Shown here: positions 1 to 6,576 of the stretch, one piece after another
How the letters are laid out: each line of letters begins with the position of its first letter
How positions within the stretch are numbered: the first letter of the stretch is position 1
Translations under genes and position numbers: made by a program
Assembly: GCA_028408025.1 (NCBI GenBank)
Contig: JAOOKL010000025.1
Location: 1 to 8,308 of the forward strand
From: Candidatus Pelagibacter sp.
GTDB lineage: Bacteria > Pseudomonadota > Alphaproteobacteria > Pelagibacterales > Pelagibacteraceae
Length of the DNA stretch: 8,308 nt
Direction of reading: 5' to 3'
Notes under the pieces: model-generated
The model's database searches: none
What the model was told of the DNA's origin: nothing
The model's input: the letters and a program-made list of their open reading frames with translations, nothing else

Positions 1-1
1 T

Positions 2-520
2 AAGTCAATTAAAATGGCTGGCGGTTCTGTTAGAGGAAGCATGGACCATCTAATTGGTGCACTTGCATTTCAAGAAGCAGGCGCTAATCCTAACAATGTA
101 GTTTACGTACCTTACGATGCTGGCGGTAAAGCTTTAGCTGGACTTTTATCAGGGGAGACTCAAATTCTTTCAACTGGTTTGGGAGAAGTAATGGGTGCTA
201 GAGACCAAGTAAGAATTATTGGTATCACAGCTCCAGAAAGAGTTGGCGACGCTCCAGAAGTACCAACTTTAAAGGAACAAGGTTACGATGTTCAGTTTGT
301 TAATTGGAGAGGTTTCTTTGCTCCTAAAAGTATGTCGAGCGGAGATGTTAAGAAGATTGCTAAAATGTTAGGTGATGTTCAAAAAACTCCAGAATGGGAA
401 ACAGTTAGAAAAAGAAATGCTTGGGTAAATATATATAATCCAGGTAGAAAATTTGACAGTTTCTTAAAAACTCAAACAAAAGAAATGACAAAGTTAATGA
501 AAAAACTAGGCGTTATCTAG
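2..520 (+). CDS. tctC: TctC-family periplasmic solute-binding protein of a TTT transporter (3' part only)
   Basis: This is the C-terminal part of a periplasmic binding protein that captures a carboxylate and hands it to the TctAB membrane complex. The frame is open from base 2 with no stop, so the ATG at 14 is internal and the true start lies left of the window. About 173 residues are present, compared with roughly 320 for the family, so the signal peptide and first lobe are missing. Family signatures are GGSVRGSMDHLIGALAF, which matches the ligand-loop region, and VPYDAGGKALAGLLSGE, followed by the typical 'PTLKEQGYDV...WRGFFAPK' segment and a helical, lysine-rich tail. The tctB start lies 23 bp downstream, in the order C-B-A. 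The ligand cannot be read from sequence: TctC relatives bind citrate, other carboxylates or aromatic acids. Family assignment is secure; the substrate is unknown. Confidence 0.93.
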   Translation, partial: KSIKMAGGSVRGSMDHLIGALAFQEAGANPNNVVYVPYDAGGKALAGLLSGETQILSTGLGEVMGARDQVRIIGITAPERVGDAPEVPTLKEQGYDVQFVNWRGFFAPKSMSSGDVKKIAKMLGDVQKTPEWETVRKRNAWVNIYNPGRKFDSFLKTQTKEMTKLMKKLGVI

Positions 521-532
521 TCAATTAACTTA

Positions 533-540
533 AAGGAAGA
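533..540 (+). promoter_or_regulatory. Ribosome binding site of tctB, deciding a GTG start
   Basis: The purine run AAGGAAGA ends 3 bases before the GTG at 544. It is a good Shine-Dalgarno match and supports the GTG codon as the start of tctB, since no ATG lies at suitable spacing. Confidence 0.65.
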
Positions 541-543
541 GCA

Positions 544-1014
544 GTGAAAATAAATTCAGTAAAAATTATTTCGCTGCTCTTCTTTGTTTTGTCAGCATTT
601 TATCTTTATACAGCTCATCAAATACAAGTTTTTGCCTTCGATGAAGGCGCTCCTTTTAATGCCAAAACTTTTCCTATTTATCTAGGTTATGCAGGGATGT
701 TTTTTTCTGGTCTAAAAATTGTCTTACCAGATCAAAAACCAATAGAGGTTGACCCAACATATTTAGAATTTAAAAAGACAATCTTATTAGTGCTAACAAT
801 GATTGTTTATGGAGCCACTATACTTAAAGTTGGCTTTTTTTTATCGACTTCCCTTTTTTTAGTCTTTTCTTATTATTTCTTAGGTGAGAGAAGATGGAAA
901 TATATTATAATTTTTTCCTTTCCATTTGTTGCAATCTTTATGTATCTCCTACACGGGGTGCTGGCTGTTTATCTTAGAGATCCATTGTTAAAATATATAG
1001 GAATAATGGGATGA
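544..1014 (+). CDS. tctB: TctB-family small membrane subunit of TTT transporter
   Basis: TctB is the small, poorly conserved inner-membrane subunit that works with TctA and the periplasmic TctC in secondary uptake of carboxylates. The 156-residue length is normal for the family. Four hydrophobic segments are visible, at about residues 7-24, 44-60, 78-110 (probably the second half of a hairpin) and 119-143. The segment GFFLSTSLFLVFSYYFLGER at 97-116, followed by RWK, is the typical TctB signature, and FPIYLGYAGM at 43-52 matches the conserved region after the first periplasmic loop. Translation starts at GTG, supported by the purine run just upstream. The stop codon overlaps the tctA start by 4 bases (ATGA), so the two subunits are probably translationally coupled. 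The assignment rests on both sequence and position between tctC and tctA. Confidence 0.93.
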   Translation: MKINSVKIISLLFFVLSAFYLYTAHQIQVFAFDEGAPFNAKTFPIYLGYAGMFFSGLKIVLPDQKPIEVDPTYLEFKKTILLVLTMIVYGATILKVGFFLSTSLFLVFSYYFLGERRWKYIIIFSFPFVAIFMYLLHGVLAVYLRDPLLKYIGIMG

Positions 1015-2507
1015 TCGAAGGAATTATTATTGGATTAAAAACCGCTTTATCTTTTCAAAACCTAATGATGGTAATGATAGGATGTTTTGCAGGAACTATA
1101 ATTGGAATGCTTCCTGGCTTAGGCCCTATGACAGCAATCGCTTTAATGATACCAATTACCTATGGTTTCGATCCTGCAACAGGTTTAATTTTAATGGCTG
1201 GTGTTTACTATGGCGCTGTGTTTGGCGGTTCAACCTCTTCTATTTTAATAAATGCACCTGGGGTTCCTGGAACGGTAGCAACATCCTTCGATGGCTATCC
1301 AATGGCTCAACAAGGAAAAGCTGGTAAGGCACTAGCTATTGCCGCTTATAGTTCTTTTGCAGGCGGAACGATTTCAGCAATCTTTTTATTAATTGCTGCA
1401 CCAAGCTTATCAAAAGTAAGTTTATCATTTAGATCTCCAGATTATTTTGGATTAATGATATTAGGTTTAACAGCAGTTGCTGCCTTTTCTTCAAAGGGAA
1501 ATTTTTTAAAAGCAATGATGATGTGCGTATTTGGCTTAATGTTAGCGTCAGTTGGTCAAGATACTTTATCAGATATTCCAAGATTTACATTTAATACAAT
1601 GAATTTGTCGGATGGAATTAGCTTTGTCTTAGTGGTAATGGCAACATTTGCAATGAGCGAGGCATTGACGATTATTATAAAAGGAAACGATCCATCAAAA
1701 GCTGCAAAACAAATTTCATTAACAGACTTAGGATCGATTAAAGTTAATAAAGAGGAAACAAAACAAATGGCTGTTACTATTCCGCGATCTTCTGTATTAG
1801 GATTTATTGTAGGTGTATTACCAGGCGCAGGTGCAACAATTGCATCTTTTTTAGCTTACGGAATGGAGAGAAATTTTGTTAAAAAAGAAGAAAAAGAAAA
1901 ATTTGGTAAAGGAAGTGTACAAGGTTTATCAGCACCAGAAACTGCAAACAATGCAGCTTGCTCAGGATCATTTGTACCGCTATTAACTTTAGGAATTCCA
2001 GGCAGCGGTACTACAGCAGTGATGCTTGGAGCGTTATTAGGGTTTGGCATCCAACCAGGTCCAAGGTTATACGAAACTAATCCTGAAATTTTTTGGTCTG
2101 TTATTATGTCAATGTATATTGGCATGGTAGTGCTATTGATACTGAACCTTCCATTAATTCCTTACATTGCAAGAATTTTAGCTGTCCCTAGAACTTTTTT
2201 AATTCCAATGATACTTTTTTTCTCAGTTACTGGGATCTATCTGATGTCATTTAATAATTTCGATATTTACTTAATGATAGGTATAGCTGTGATTGCTACC
2301 ATACTAAGATTATACGATTTTCCAATGCCACCACTAATACTTGCTTTTGTGTTAGGTGGTCTGATGGAGGAAAATTTAAGAAGATCTCTTTTAATAAGTG
2401 ACGGCTCATGGTCATTTCTGTGGGATAGACCATTAACACTATGTATAATGCTAGCAATCGTCTTAATTTTGGGTTGGCAAGGCTATCAAAGCTTTATAAA
2501 AAAATGA
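1011..2507 (+). CDS. tctA: TctA-family large membrane permease of TTT transporter
   Basis: TctA is the large permease subunit that carries the substrate across the inner membrane, probably driven by an ion gradient as in characterised TTT systems. The 498-residue length is the usual size. About a dozen hydrophobic segments are visible. Conserved family motifs are GMLPGLGPM at 32-40, FGGSTSSILINAPGVPG at 71-87 and DGYPMAQQGKAGKAL at 94-108. In the second half there are GVLPGAGATIASF at 268-280, APETANNAACSGSF at 308-321 and LGIPGSGTTAVMLGAL at 327-342. The LPGxG element recurs at 35 and 270, reflecting the duplicated architecture of the family. It starts inside the tctB stop codon and is the last gene of the transporter operon. 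Nothing appears truncated or degenerate. The substrate is not determinable: tricarboxylate is the family name, not a demonstrated specificity. Confidence 0.97.
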   Translation: MIEGIIIGLKTALSFQNLMMVMIGCFAGTIIGMLPGLGPMTAIALMIPITYGFDPATGLILMAGVYYGAVFGGSTSSILINAPGVPGTVATSFDGYPMAQQGKAGKALAIAAYSSFAGGTISAIFLLIAAPSLSKVSLSFRSPDYFGLMILGLTAVAAFSSKGNFLKAMMMCVFGLMLASVGQDTLSDIPRFTFNTMNLSDGISFVLVVMATFAMSEALTIIIKGNDPSKAAKQISLTDLGSIKVNKEETKQMAVTIPRSSVLGFIVGVLPGAGATIASFLAYGMERNFVKKEEKEKFGKGSVQGLSAPETANNAACSGSFVPLLTLGIPGSGTTAVMLGALLGFGIQPGPRLYETNPEIFWSVIMSMYIGMVVLLILNLPLIPYIARILAVPRTFLIPMILFFSVTGIYLMSFNNFDIYLMIGIAVIATILRLYDFPMPPLILAFVLGGLMEENLRRSLLISDGSWSFLWDRPLTLCIMLAIVLILGWQGYQSFIKK

Positions 2508-2510
2508 TTA

Positions 2511-2540
2511 GTGTTGTATTTTTTCAACACAAAAATACAG
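2511..2540 (+). other. Two mutually exclusive hairpins just after tctA
   Basis: Starting 3 bases after the tctA stop, GTGTTG (2511-2516) can pair with CAACAC (2525-2530). The overlapping GTATTTTT (2516-2523) can instead pair with AAAAATAC (2531-2538), extended by T2515-A2539. The second stem runs through the loop and 3' arm of the first, so both cannot form together. Neither has a U tract directly behind it. It could be an mRNA 3'-end stabilising structure, a weak terminator, or a leader switch for the downstream gene. Confidence 0.4.
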
Positions 2541-2590
2541 GTTTTTAGGCATTTTTTAGCCTTTAGGTTGTAAATACCATTCTTTATTTG

Positions 2591-2611
2591 CTCGCTTTTT
2601 GCGGTTTTTTT
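2591..2611 (+). terminator. Possible weak intrinsic terminator downstream of tctA
   Basis: A short stem CGC (2593-2595) / GCG (2601-2603), with a T-G wobble closing pair and a 5-base T loop, is followed directly by seven Ts. The outer flanks ATTCTT (from about 2579) and AAGAAT (to about 2621) are also complementary and could enclose it. The stem is short for a terminator, so this is tentative. If it is real, the barrel gene downstream needs its own promoter in the remaining 43 bp. Confidence 0.35.
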
Positions 2612-2628
2612 ATTTAAGAATGACTCAA

Positions 2629-2642
2629 TATTAATATTAATA
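2629..2642. repeat. 14-bp perfect AT palindrome before the barrel gene
   Basis: TATTAATATTAATA reads identically on both strands and ends 12 bases before the barrel gene's start codon. It overlaps the region where a -10 element would be expected. It consists only of A and T, so chance occurrence in this composition is quite possible; an operator or promoter role is speculative. Confidence 0.3.
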
Positions 2643-2654
2643 AGAGAAAGATTT

Positions 2655-3290
2655 ATGAAAAACTATATACGTATAATTTTCAGTTCACTTCTATTAATTT
2701 GGGCTACTCCTTCAAACGCCGAATTCAATTTTGGAGTTGGTTTGATAGCTGGACAAGTTGATTCAGATGGTACTGAAACAGAGGGTACAGCTGCTGATAC
2801 TTCTGACAGAACAGCAACATTTGAAGAAGCATTTGCAGGAGCAGATGTTTTTGCAGAGTTTGTCACTGATGGCGGATATGCTTTGGGAGTAACTTACATT
2901 CCAATAGATAAAGACGTTGGTAAAGGTACAAGAGTTGACGTTAATGGAAATGATGCTGCAGAGAACGATGACGGTACTAGAACTGCTGAAGCATCACTAG
3001 AAGATATGTATAGTATTTATGCAAATATTCCACTATTTGGCAATGTTTATGGATTGCTTGCTTATAATGAAGTTGATGTAATTACTTCAGAGACCCTTAA
3101 CGAATCAAGTTATGGAAATAAGAGTATAGACGGATATTCGTACGGCATAGGTTACAAAGGCGGTGCAATGAAATACGAAGTGTATTACACAGACTTTGAT
3201 GACTTTACACTCACAGCGACTGGTGGTGGTACTAATAGTGTAGCCGCAGATATTGATGCGCTAACATTTAGATTGTCATACGGCTTCTAA
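2655..3290 (+). CDS. Small acidic outer-membrane beta-barrel protein
   Basis: This is a 211-residue exported protein with a clear signal peptide: KNYIR, then a hydrophobic core at 7-16, then ATPSNA with probable cleavage after A22. The mature part begins EFNFGVGLIAG, shows alternating aromatic/hydrophobic strands (for example YALGVTYIPI, MYSIYANIPL, YGLLAYNEVDV, YSYGIGYKGG, MKYEVYYTDF), and ends LTFRLSYGF. A terminal phenylalanine after alternating residues is the usual recognition signal for outer-membrane barrel assembly. Gly/Asp/Thr-rich stretches at about 35-57 and 93-111 look like surface loops. I count about 33 Asp/Glu against 9 Lys/Arg in the mature chain, so it is acidic. The size suggests an eight- to ten-stranded barrel of the OmpA/OmpW-like superfamily; no specific family is recognised. 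AAGAGAAAG at 2642-2650 is a modest ribosome binding site. A role as entry pore for the adjacent TTT substrate is only positional inference. Confidence 0.85.
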   Translation: MKNYIRIIFSSLLLIWATPSNAEFNFGVGLIAGQVDSDGTETEGTAADTSDRTATFEEAFAGADVFAEFVTDGGYALGVTYIPIDKDVGKGTRVDVNGNDAAENDDGTRTAEASLEDMYSIYANIPLFGNVYGLLAYNEVDVITSETLNESSYGNKSIDGYSYGIGYKGGAMKYEVYYTDFDDFTLTATGGGTNSVAADIDALTFRLSYGF

Positions 3291-3312
3291 TAACTTAAAT
3301 TTAAATTAATTT

Positions 3313-3348
3313 AAAAAAAACCCATCTAAATCTAGATGGGTTTTTTTT
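3313..3348. terminator. Bidirectional intrinsic terminator between convergent genes
   Basis: Eight As, the perfect 8-bp stem CCCATCTA / TAGATGGG with the 4-base loop AATC, then eight Ts. It works as a hairpin plus U tract in both directions. It sits 22 bp after the barrel gene stop and 8 bp beyond the doxX-like stop on the other strand, so it should end both transcripts. Confidence 0.95.
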
Positions 3349-3356
3349 GCTCTTAA

Positions 3357-3743
3357 TTAAAGTCTTACGTATTTTTTCTTATTATCAAAGGCCCAATCTT
3401 TTGTCCCATGTATTGCGATAAACATAAATCCTCCTGCTAGACCTATATTTTTAAGGAAAGCTATAAGTTGCATTTGATTACTGAAATCTGAATGAAATAT
3501 AATCGCTGTAGCTATTGAAAAGATAGCTAAACCAATTGCAGATATTCTAGCTTGATAACCAATTATTATAGAAAGAGGCAAAAGTATTTCTAATATAATT
3601 GTTGGCCATAATAGAAAACCAGGAACTCCAAATCCCTCCATCCAACTTGCAGTAGCATTAAAGCTGAAAATTTTGTTGTACCCAGATAACAAAAATACAG
3701 AGGAAATAAAAATTCTTCCAATTAAATCAATAAAATTTGACAT
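3357..3743 (-). CDS. DoxX-family small integral membrane protein
   Basis: This is a 128-residue inner-membrane protein with four hydrophobic segments, at about residues 5-21, 41-62, 67-84 and 94-112. Family features are 'GRIFISSVFLLSGYNKIF' at 9-26, the ILLPLSIIIGYQARISAI stretch at 53-70, and IIFHSDF at 81-87. KNIGLAGGFMFIAIHG at 98-113 follows and is the most conserved DoxX/YphA-type element. Members of this family are poorly defined: some are linked to thiosulfate oxidation or to redox and detoxification functions, but most have no known role, so none is assigned here. It lies 50 bp downstream of the abrB-like gene on the same strand and is probably co-transcribed with it. Transcription would end at the shared terminator. 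No strong ribosome binding site is visible before the ATG. Family confidence is high; function is unknown. Confidence 0.88.
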   Translation of the reverse strand: MSNFIDLIGRIFISSVFLLSGYNKIFSFNATASWMEGFGVPGFLLWPTIILEILLPLSIIIGYQARISAIGLAIFSIATAIIFHSDFSNQMQLIAFLKNIGLAGGFMFIAIHGTKDWAFDNKKKYVRL

Positions 3744-3793
3744 ATCTTATTTAAACCCAAACTTAAAATAGAGTCAAAAAAAAATAGATCAAA

Positions 3794-4870
3794 TTAAGTT
3801 TTTTTCTCTATAAATCTCAAAATTAGAGGAACAACAAATAATATCATCAATAATCTTATTATATGATGAAAAGAAACAAATTCTGGATCTAAATCAAAGA
3901 AAATTGCTATAACTGCTACTTCGTATATTCCACCAGGACAATAGGAGAGTAGCAAAGTAAAGAAATTTTTATCAATAATAAGACCTGCAAAAACTGCAGC
4001 GATAAGACCTAAAATTACAAGTAAAAAGGTTGCAACAAAACTATGTAAAGCGTTGCTTGCAATTTCTCCAAAGGTTTTATCCGCAAATCTGCAGCCAACA
4101 GATGAACCAAGTATTAGCAAACAATAATCTATCACATTAGAGTGTAGTTTATAGGAAGCTAATTCAGAAATTTGCAAAAATCCACTTGCAAACAATGTTC
4201 CCGCAAGTAAAGCGGCAGGAATTTTAAGTTTATCAAAAAAAATAATTAAAATGATTGAAGTTAAAATTAGTATTATTAAATGATATATATTTTGATCAAA
4301 AATTTCTTCGTCAATAACTTTAACATTATCAACTTCGTAAAAACTATTAACTATAAAAGGAAAAATTGTTATAATAATTATTAGCCTTATTAAATGAGAA
4401 GTTGCGACTTGACTAAGGTCACTTTTTTCATCTTCAGCTAAAATCATAAGAGGTCCCAGAGCACCAGGAGCAGCAGAAAAAATAGATGTTTTTCTGTCAT
4501 ATTTTGAGAATTTTTGAAGATATTTTGAAACAATTAATACACTTAAAATAATATAGAATAGCATAATCAAAGAGGTCCAAGCCCATTGATGAATTTGAGA
4601 GAATAAACTTTTATCAATATAATTTCCTATATAGAGACCTAATAAGATTAAAGTCGAAGATAGAATTAATCTTGGCATTTCTGTTTTAAAGCCTTTTAAC
4701 GAAGCTAAAGATGTAATTAGCATTGGTCCTAAAAACCATGCTAAAGGCACATTAAAAAATTCAGCTACCATCGCACTTGGAACAGATATGGCTATAACCA
4801 ATGCAAATTTTTTAGAAAATATTTGTTTAAAATTTTCTTTATTAAACGGTATAGCTTGGTTATTGTGCAT
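3794..4870 (-). CDS. AbrB-family integral membrane protein
   Basis: This 358-residue polytopic membrane protein has the tandem-duplicated architecture of the AbrB membrane family, often mislabelled 'putative ammonia monooxygenase' (and unrelated to the Bacillus AbrB regulator). Each half carries equivalent elements. The first half has PLAWFLGPM at 42-50, SAAPGALGPLMILAEDE at 132-148 and HLIRLIIII at 159-167. The second half has KIPAALLAGTL at 216-226, CPGGIYEVAVIA at 311-322 and HHIIRLLMIL at 335-344. The first-half PGG motif is altered to PGA, while the second half keeps PGG. About ten membrane segments are visible. The family is thought to be a transporter or regulator, but no substrate is established. 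The chosen ATG comes directly after an in-frame TGA, so no longer start is possible; M34 would be an alternative internal start. It diverges from the ProC-like gene by 5 bp and leads the doxX-like gene. Confidence 0.88.
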   Translation of the reverse strand: MHNNQAIPFNKENFKQIFSKKFALVIAISVPSAMVAEFFNVPLAWFLGPMLITSLASLKGFKTEMPRLILSSTLILLGLYIGNYIDKSLFSQIHQWAWTSLIMLFYIILSVLIVSKYLQKFSKYDRKTSIFSAAPGALGPLMILAEDEKSDLSQVATSHLIRLIIIITIFPFIVNSFYEVDNVKVIDEEIFDQNIYHLIILILTSIILIIFFDKLKIPAALLAGTLFASGFLQISELASYKLHSNVIDYCLLILGSSVGCRFADKTFGEIASNALHSFVATFLLVILGLIAAVFAGLIIDKNFFTLLLSYCPGGIYEVAVIAIFFDLDPEFVSFHHIIRLLMILFVVPLILRFIEKKT

Positions 4871-4882
4871 AATTCATGAATT
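4871..4882. repeat. 12-bp perfect palindrome bridging the divergent start codons
   Basis: AATTCATGAATT is self-complementary. It begins immediately after the abrB-like start codon (reading on +) and contains the ProC-like ATG at 4876-4878. It lies at the centre of a divergent pair, where a dimeric regulator could act on both genes, but its position on the start codon and low complexity make chance equally plausible. Confidence 0.35.
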
Positions 4883-5631
4883 TAGGATTTTTAGGAACAG
4901 GCCACATTACATCTTCGGTTATAGAAGGTATTTTTAAATCAAAATTAAAAGTCAAAAAAATTTTTATTTCCCCTCGCAACAAGACAATATCAAAAAAGTT
5001 GAGTAAAAGATTTAAAAAAGTTACTATTTCAAAGAATAATCAACAATTAATAGATGACTCGAAATGGATTTTTTTAGCAATTACACCCCAAGTTGGACAT
5101 AAAATTTTAAAAAAACTTAAATTTAAGAATAAAAAGATTGTCAGTTTTATTTCAACAATAAATTTAAGTACTCTAAAAAAATATACAAAAAATAAAAATA
5201 TATCACGTGTAATACCTCTTCCTTTTATTGGAATGAAAAAAGGACCAATCATTATTTGTTCATCTGATAAAAGTTTAAATTCTTTTTTTAAACACTTGGG
5301 AAAGGTGTTTATGGTTAAAAATGAAAAATTATCCAAAGCTTTCTGGTCAACATCCTCATTTATGGCCCCATATTATAATTTGTTGTTATCAACAAGTAGC
5401 TGGTTGATTTCTAAAGGTGTTAAAAGAAAAGAGGCTGAAAATTATACAAGAGAACTATTTTTAGCTTTATCTGAAGACTCAATGAATAAAGAAAATTTAT
5501 CTTTAACAAAACTTGTTTCAAATTCTCAAACACCAGGTGGTACAAATGCTTTTGTATTAAAAAAACTTAAAAAAACTAAATTTTACTCGATTCAGCAAAA
5601 AGCTTTAAGTAATGTTTTTAAAAAATTTTAA
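4876..5631 (+). CDS. ProC-like NAD(P)-binding protein (pyrroline-5-carboxylate reductase superfamily, divergent)
   Basis: The 251-residue protein has the two-domain layout of pyrroline-5-carboxylate reductase. An N-terminal Rossmann fold begins with GFLGTGHI at 4-11, and the C-terminal dimerisation domain carries SQTPGGTNAF at 217-226, matching the ProC 'SPGGTT' element. However, the RVMPNTP-like motif at the domain junction reads RVIPLPFIG at 111-119, so the usual Asn is replaced by Leu. The protein is slightly shorter than typical ProC (about 265-275). I count about 45 lysines and 5 arginines against 11 acidic residues, an extreme basic bias unlike its neighbours. The start fits the family exactly. 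No Shine-Dalgarno is seen, and the divergent abrB-like start is 5 bp away, so a very short or leaderless mRNA is possible. It heads a probable operon with csaA. Proline synthesis should not be assumed; it may act on another imine or have lost catalysis. Confidence 0.8.
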   Translation: MNLGFLGTGHITSSVIEGIFKSKLKVKKIFISPRNKTISKKLSKRFKKVTISKNNQQLIDDSKWIFLAITPQVGHKILKKLKFKNKKIVSFISTINLSTLKKYTKNKNISRVIPLPFIGMKKGPIIICSSDKSLNSFFKHLGKVFMVKNEKLSKAFWSTSSFMAPYYNLLLSTSSWLISKGVKRKEAENYTRELFLALSEDSMNKENLSLTKLVSNSQTPGGTNAFVLKKLKKTKFYSIQQKALSNVFKKF

Positions 5632-5634
5632 AAT

Positions 5635-5640
5635 GGAGGA
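5635..5640 (+). promoter_or_regulatory. Strong Shine-Dalgarno site of csaA
   Basis: GGAGGA lies 5 bases before the csaA ATG, within the 14-bp gap after the ProC-like gene. It is the clearest ribosome binding site in the window; the other plus-strand genes have weaker sites or none. Confidence 0.8.
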
Positions 5641-5645
5641 AATAA

Positions 5646-5981
5646 ATGGAAATTACGTATGAAGATTTTAAAAAAGTAAATTTAAAAGTTGGTACAGTTT
5701 TGGAGGTCAAAAAAAACGAGAAGGCGAGAAAACCTTCTTTAGTTATTAAAGTAGATTTTGGAAATGAAATTGGTATAAAGCAATCATCTGCGCAAATTAC
5801 TCATTATTACAACGCAGAAAACCTCGTAGGAAAACAGGTAATAGGGGTTTGCAATTTCCCAGTTAAGAATATTGCTGGAGTTGTTTCTGAAGTTTTAATA
5901 TTAGGAGCCATTGAAAAAGATGGAAAAGTTGTTTTGGTTCACCCTTCTCAAGAGACAAAAAACGGTTTAGATATCGCTTAA
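5646..5981 (+). CDS. csaA: CsaA-type tRNA-binding domain protein
   Basis: This 111-residue protein consists of a single tRNA-binding OB-fold domain, the same fold found appended to MetRS and PheRS. Length and sequence match the CsaA family (about 110 residues in Bacillus). Recognisable blocks are TYEDFKKVNLKVGTVLE at 4-20, ARKPSLVIKVDFGNEIGIK at 27-45, QSSAQIT at 46-52, and CNFPVKNIAGVVSEVLILGA at 69-88. CsaA forms dimers. It was described as a chaperone-like, secretion-related protein in Bacillus and binds tRNA in vitro; its job in Gram-negative bacteria is not settled. It has a strong Shine-Dalgarno site and is followed one base later by the LysE-type exporter, so the two are probably translated together. 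No signs of truncation are visible. Confidence 0.93.
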   Translation: MEITYEDFKKVNLKVGTVLEVKKNEKARKPSLVIKVDFGNEIGIKQSSAQITHYYNAENLVGKQVIGVCNFPVKNIAGVVSEVLILGAIEKDGKVVLVHPSQETKNGLDIA

Positions 5982-5982
5982 G

Positions 5983-6573
5983 ATGTCTTCACAGCTAATT
6001 TCATTATTACTTTTTGGTATTGCAGCCTCTCTATCTCCAGGACCAAATAATATAATGACTTCATACACAGCTTTTAATTTTGGAATAAAAAAAACTGTCC
6101 CTACAATGTTAGGTGTTATAATTGGTTGGACTTTATTAGTAATATTATTGCAAATTAGTTCTGTTATCGTTTTTCAAAAAATTGAAGTAGCCCAAAAAAT
6201 TATTAGATTTTTTGGGTCAATTTACCTTTTGTACATAGCTTACAAAATATCTTCTTCATCAATTCGATCTGAAAAAATCAACCCAAAACCTGTAACTTTT
6301 ATAAATACTTTCTTTTTTCAATTTGTGAACCCAAAAAGTATAATTATAGCATTAGCCGCTATTTCCATGTTCATTAATCCTCAAGAAAATTTTATAAAAG
6401 ACTCTATTATTTTAACTACTATATTTTTTTTTATGGCGGTTGGAAGCCAAGTAGCATGGTGTTTAATGGGCAAATATTTGAGAAAATTTGCCACAAGTGA
6501 TAAATTTATAAAGAATTTTAATTATACTATGTCTTTTTTGCTTATCGTTTGTGTTATTTTGTTCTATGTATAG
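5983..6573 (+). CDS. LysE/RhtB-family amino-acid exporter
   Basis: This 196-residue inner-membrane protein shows the LysE/RhtB (homoserine/threonine/lysine efflux) pattern. The N-terminal helix ends in the signature SPGPNN at 18-23. A glycine-rich second helix (LGVIIGW at 43-49) follows, then GSIYLLYIAYK at 78-88, FQFVNPKS at 112-119, and two C-terminal membrane segments, giving about six in total. Length is typical (195-210). Family members export amino acids or related small molecules with proton exchange; the substrate here is unknown. The start codon is 1 base after the csaA stop and the stop is 3 bases before the acnA ATG, so it sits tightly inside an operon. No independent ribosome binding site is evident, consistent with coupled translation. 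A run of nine Ts lies inside the gene at 6424-6432, and the frame is intact through it. Confidence 0.9.
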   Translation: MSSQLISLLLFGIAASLSPGPNNIMTSYTAFNFGIKKTVPTMLGVIIGWTLLVILLQISSVIVFQKIEVAQKIIRFFGSIYLLYIAYKISSSSIRSEKINPKPVTFINTFFFQFVNPKSIIIALAAISMFINPQENFIKDSIILTTIFFFMAVGSQVAWCLMGKYLRKFATSDKFIKNFNYTMSFLLIVCVILFYV

Positions 6574-6576
6574 CCC

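Noticed and set aside
1082..1327. Open plus-strand frame of 81 codons in another frame of tctA
   Set aside because: It is a Trp/Asn/Cys-rich shadow translation overlapping the conserved TctA motifs; no ribosome binding site or family match.
1856..2125. Open minus-strand frame of 89 codons opposite tctA
   Set aside because: It lies wholly inside a strongly conserved TctA region, and its translation shows no family features.
2663..2866. Minus-strand frame opposite the barrel gene
   Set aside because: It is antisense to the signal peptide and first loop of a convincing exported protein; low-complexity Ser/Ala/Val translation.
5040..5336. Minus-strand frame opposite the ProC-like gene
   Set aside because: Its Phe/Leu/Ile-rich translation is what antisense of lysine-rich AAA codons gives; not an independent membrane protein.
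6424..6432. Nine-T tract in the lysE-type gene (and a T8 run at 835-842 in tctB) as phase-variable slippage sites
   Set aside because: Such runs are common in DNA this AT-rich, both frames are intact, and the genes are not typical phase-variable surface functions.
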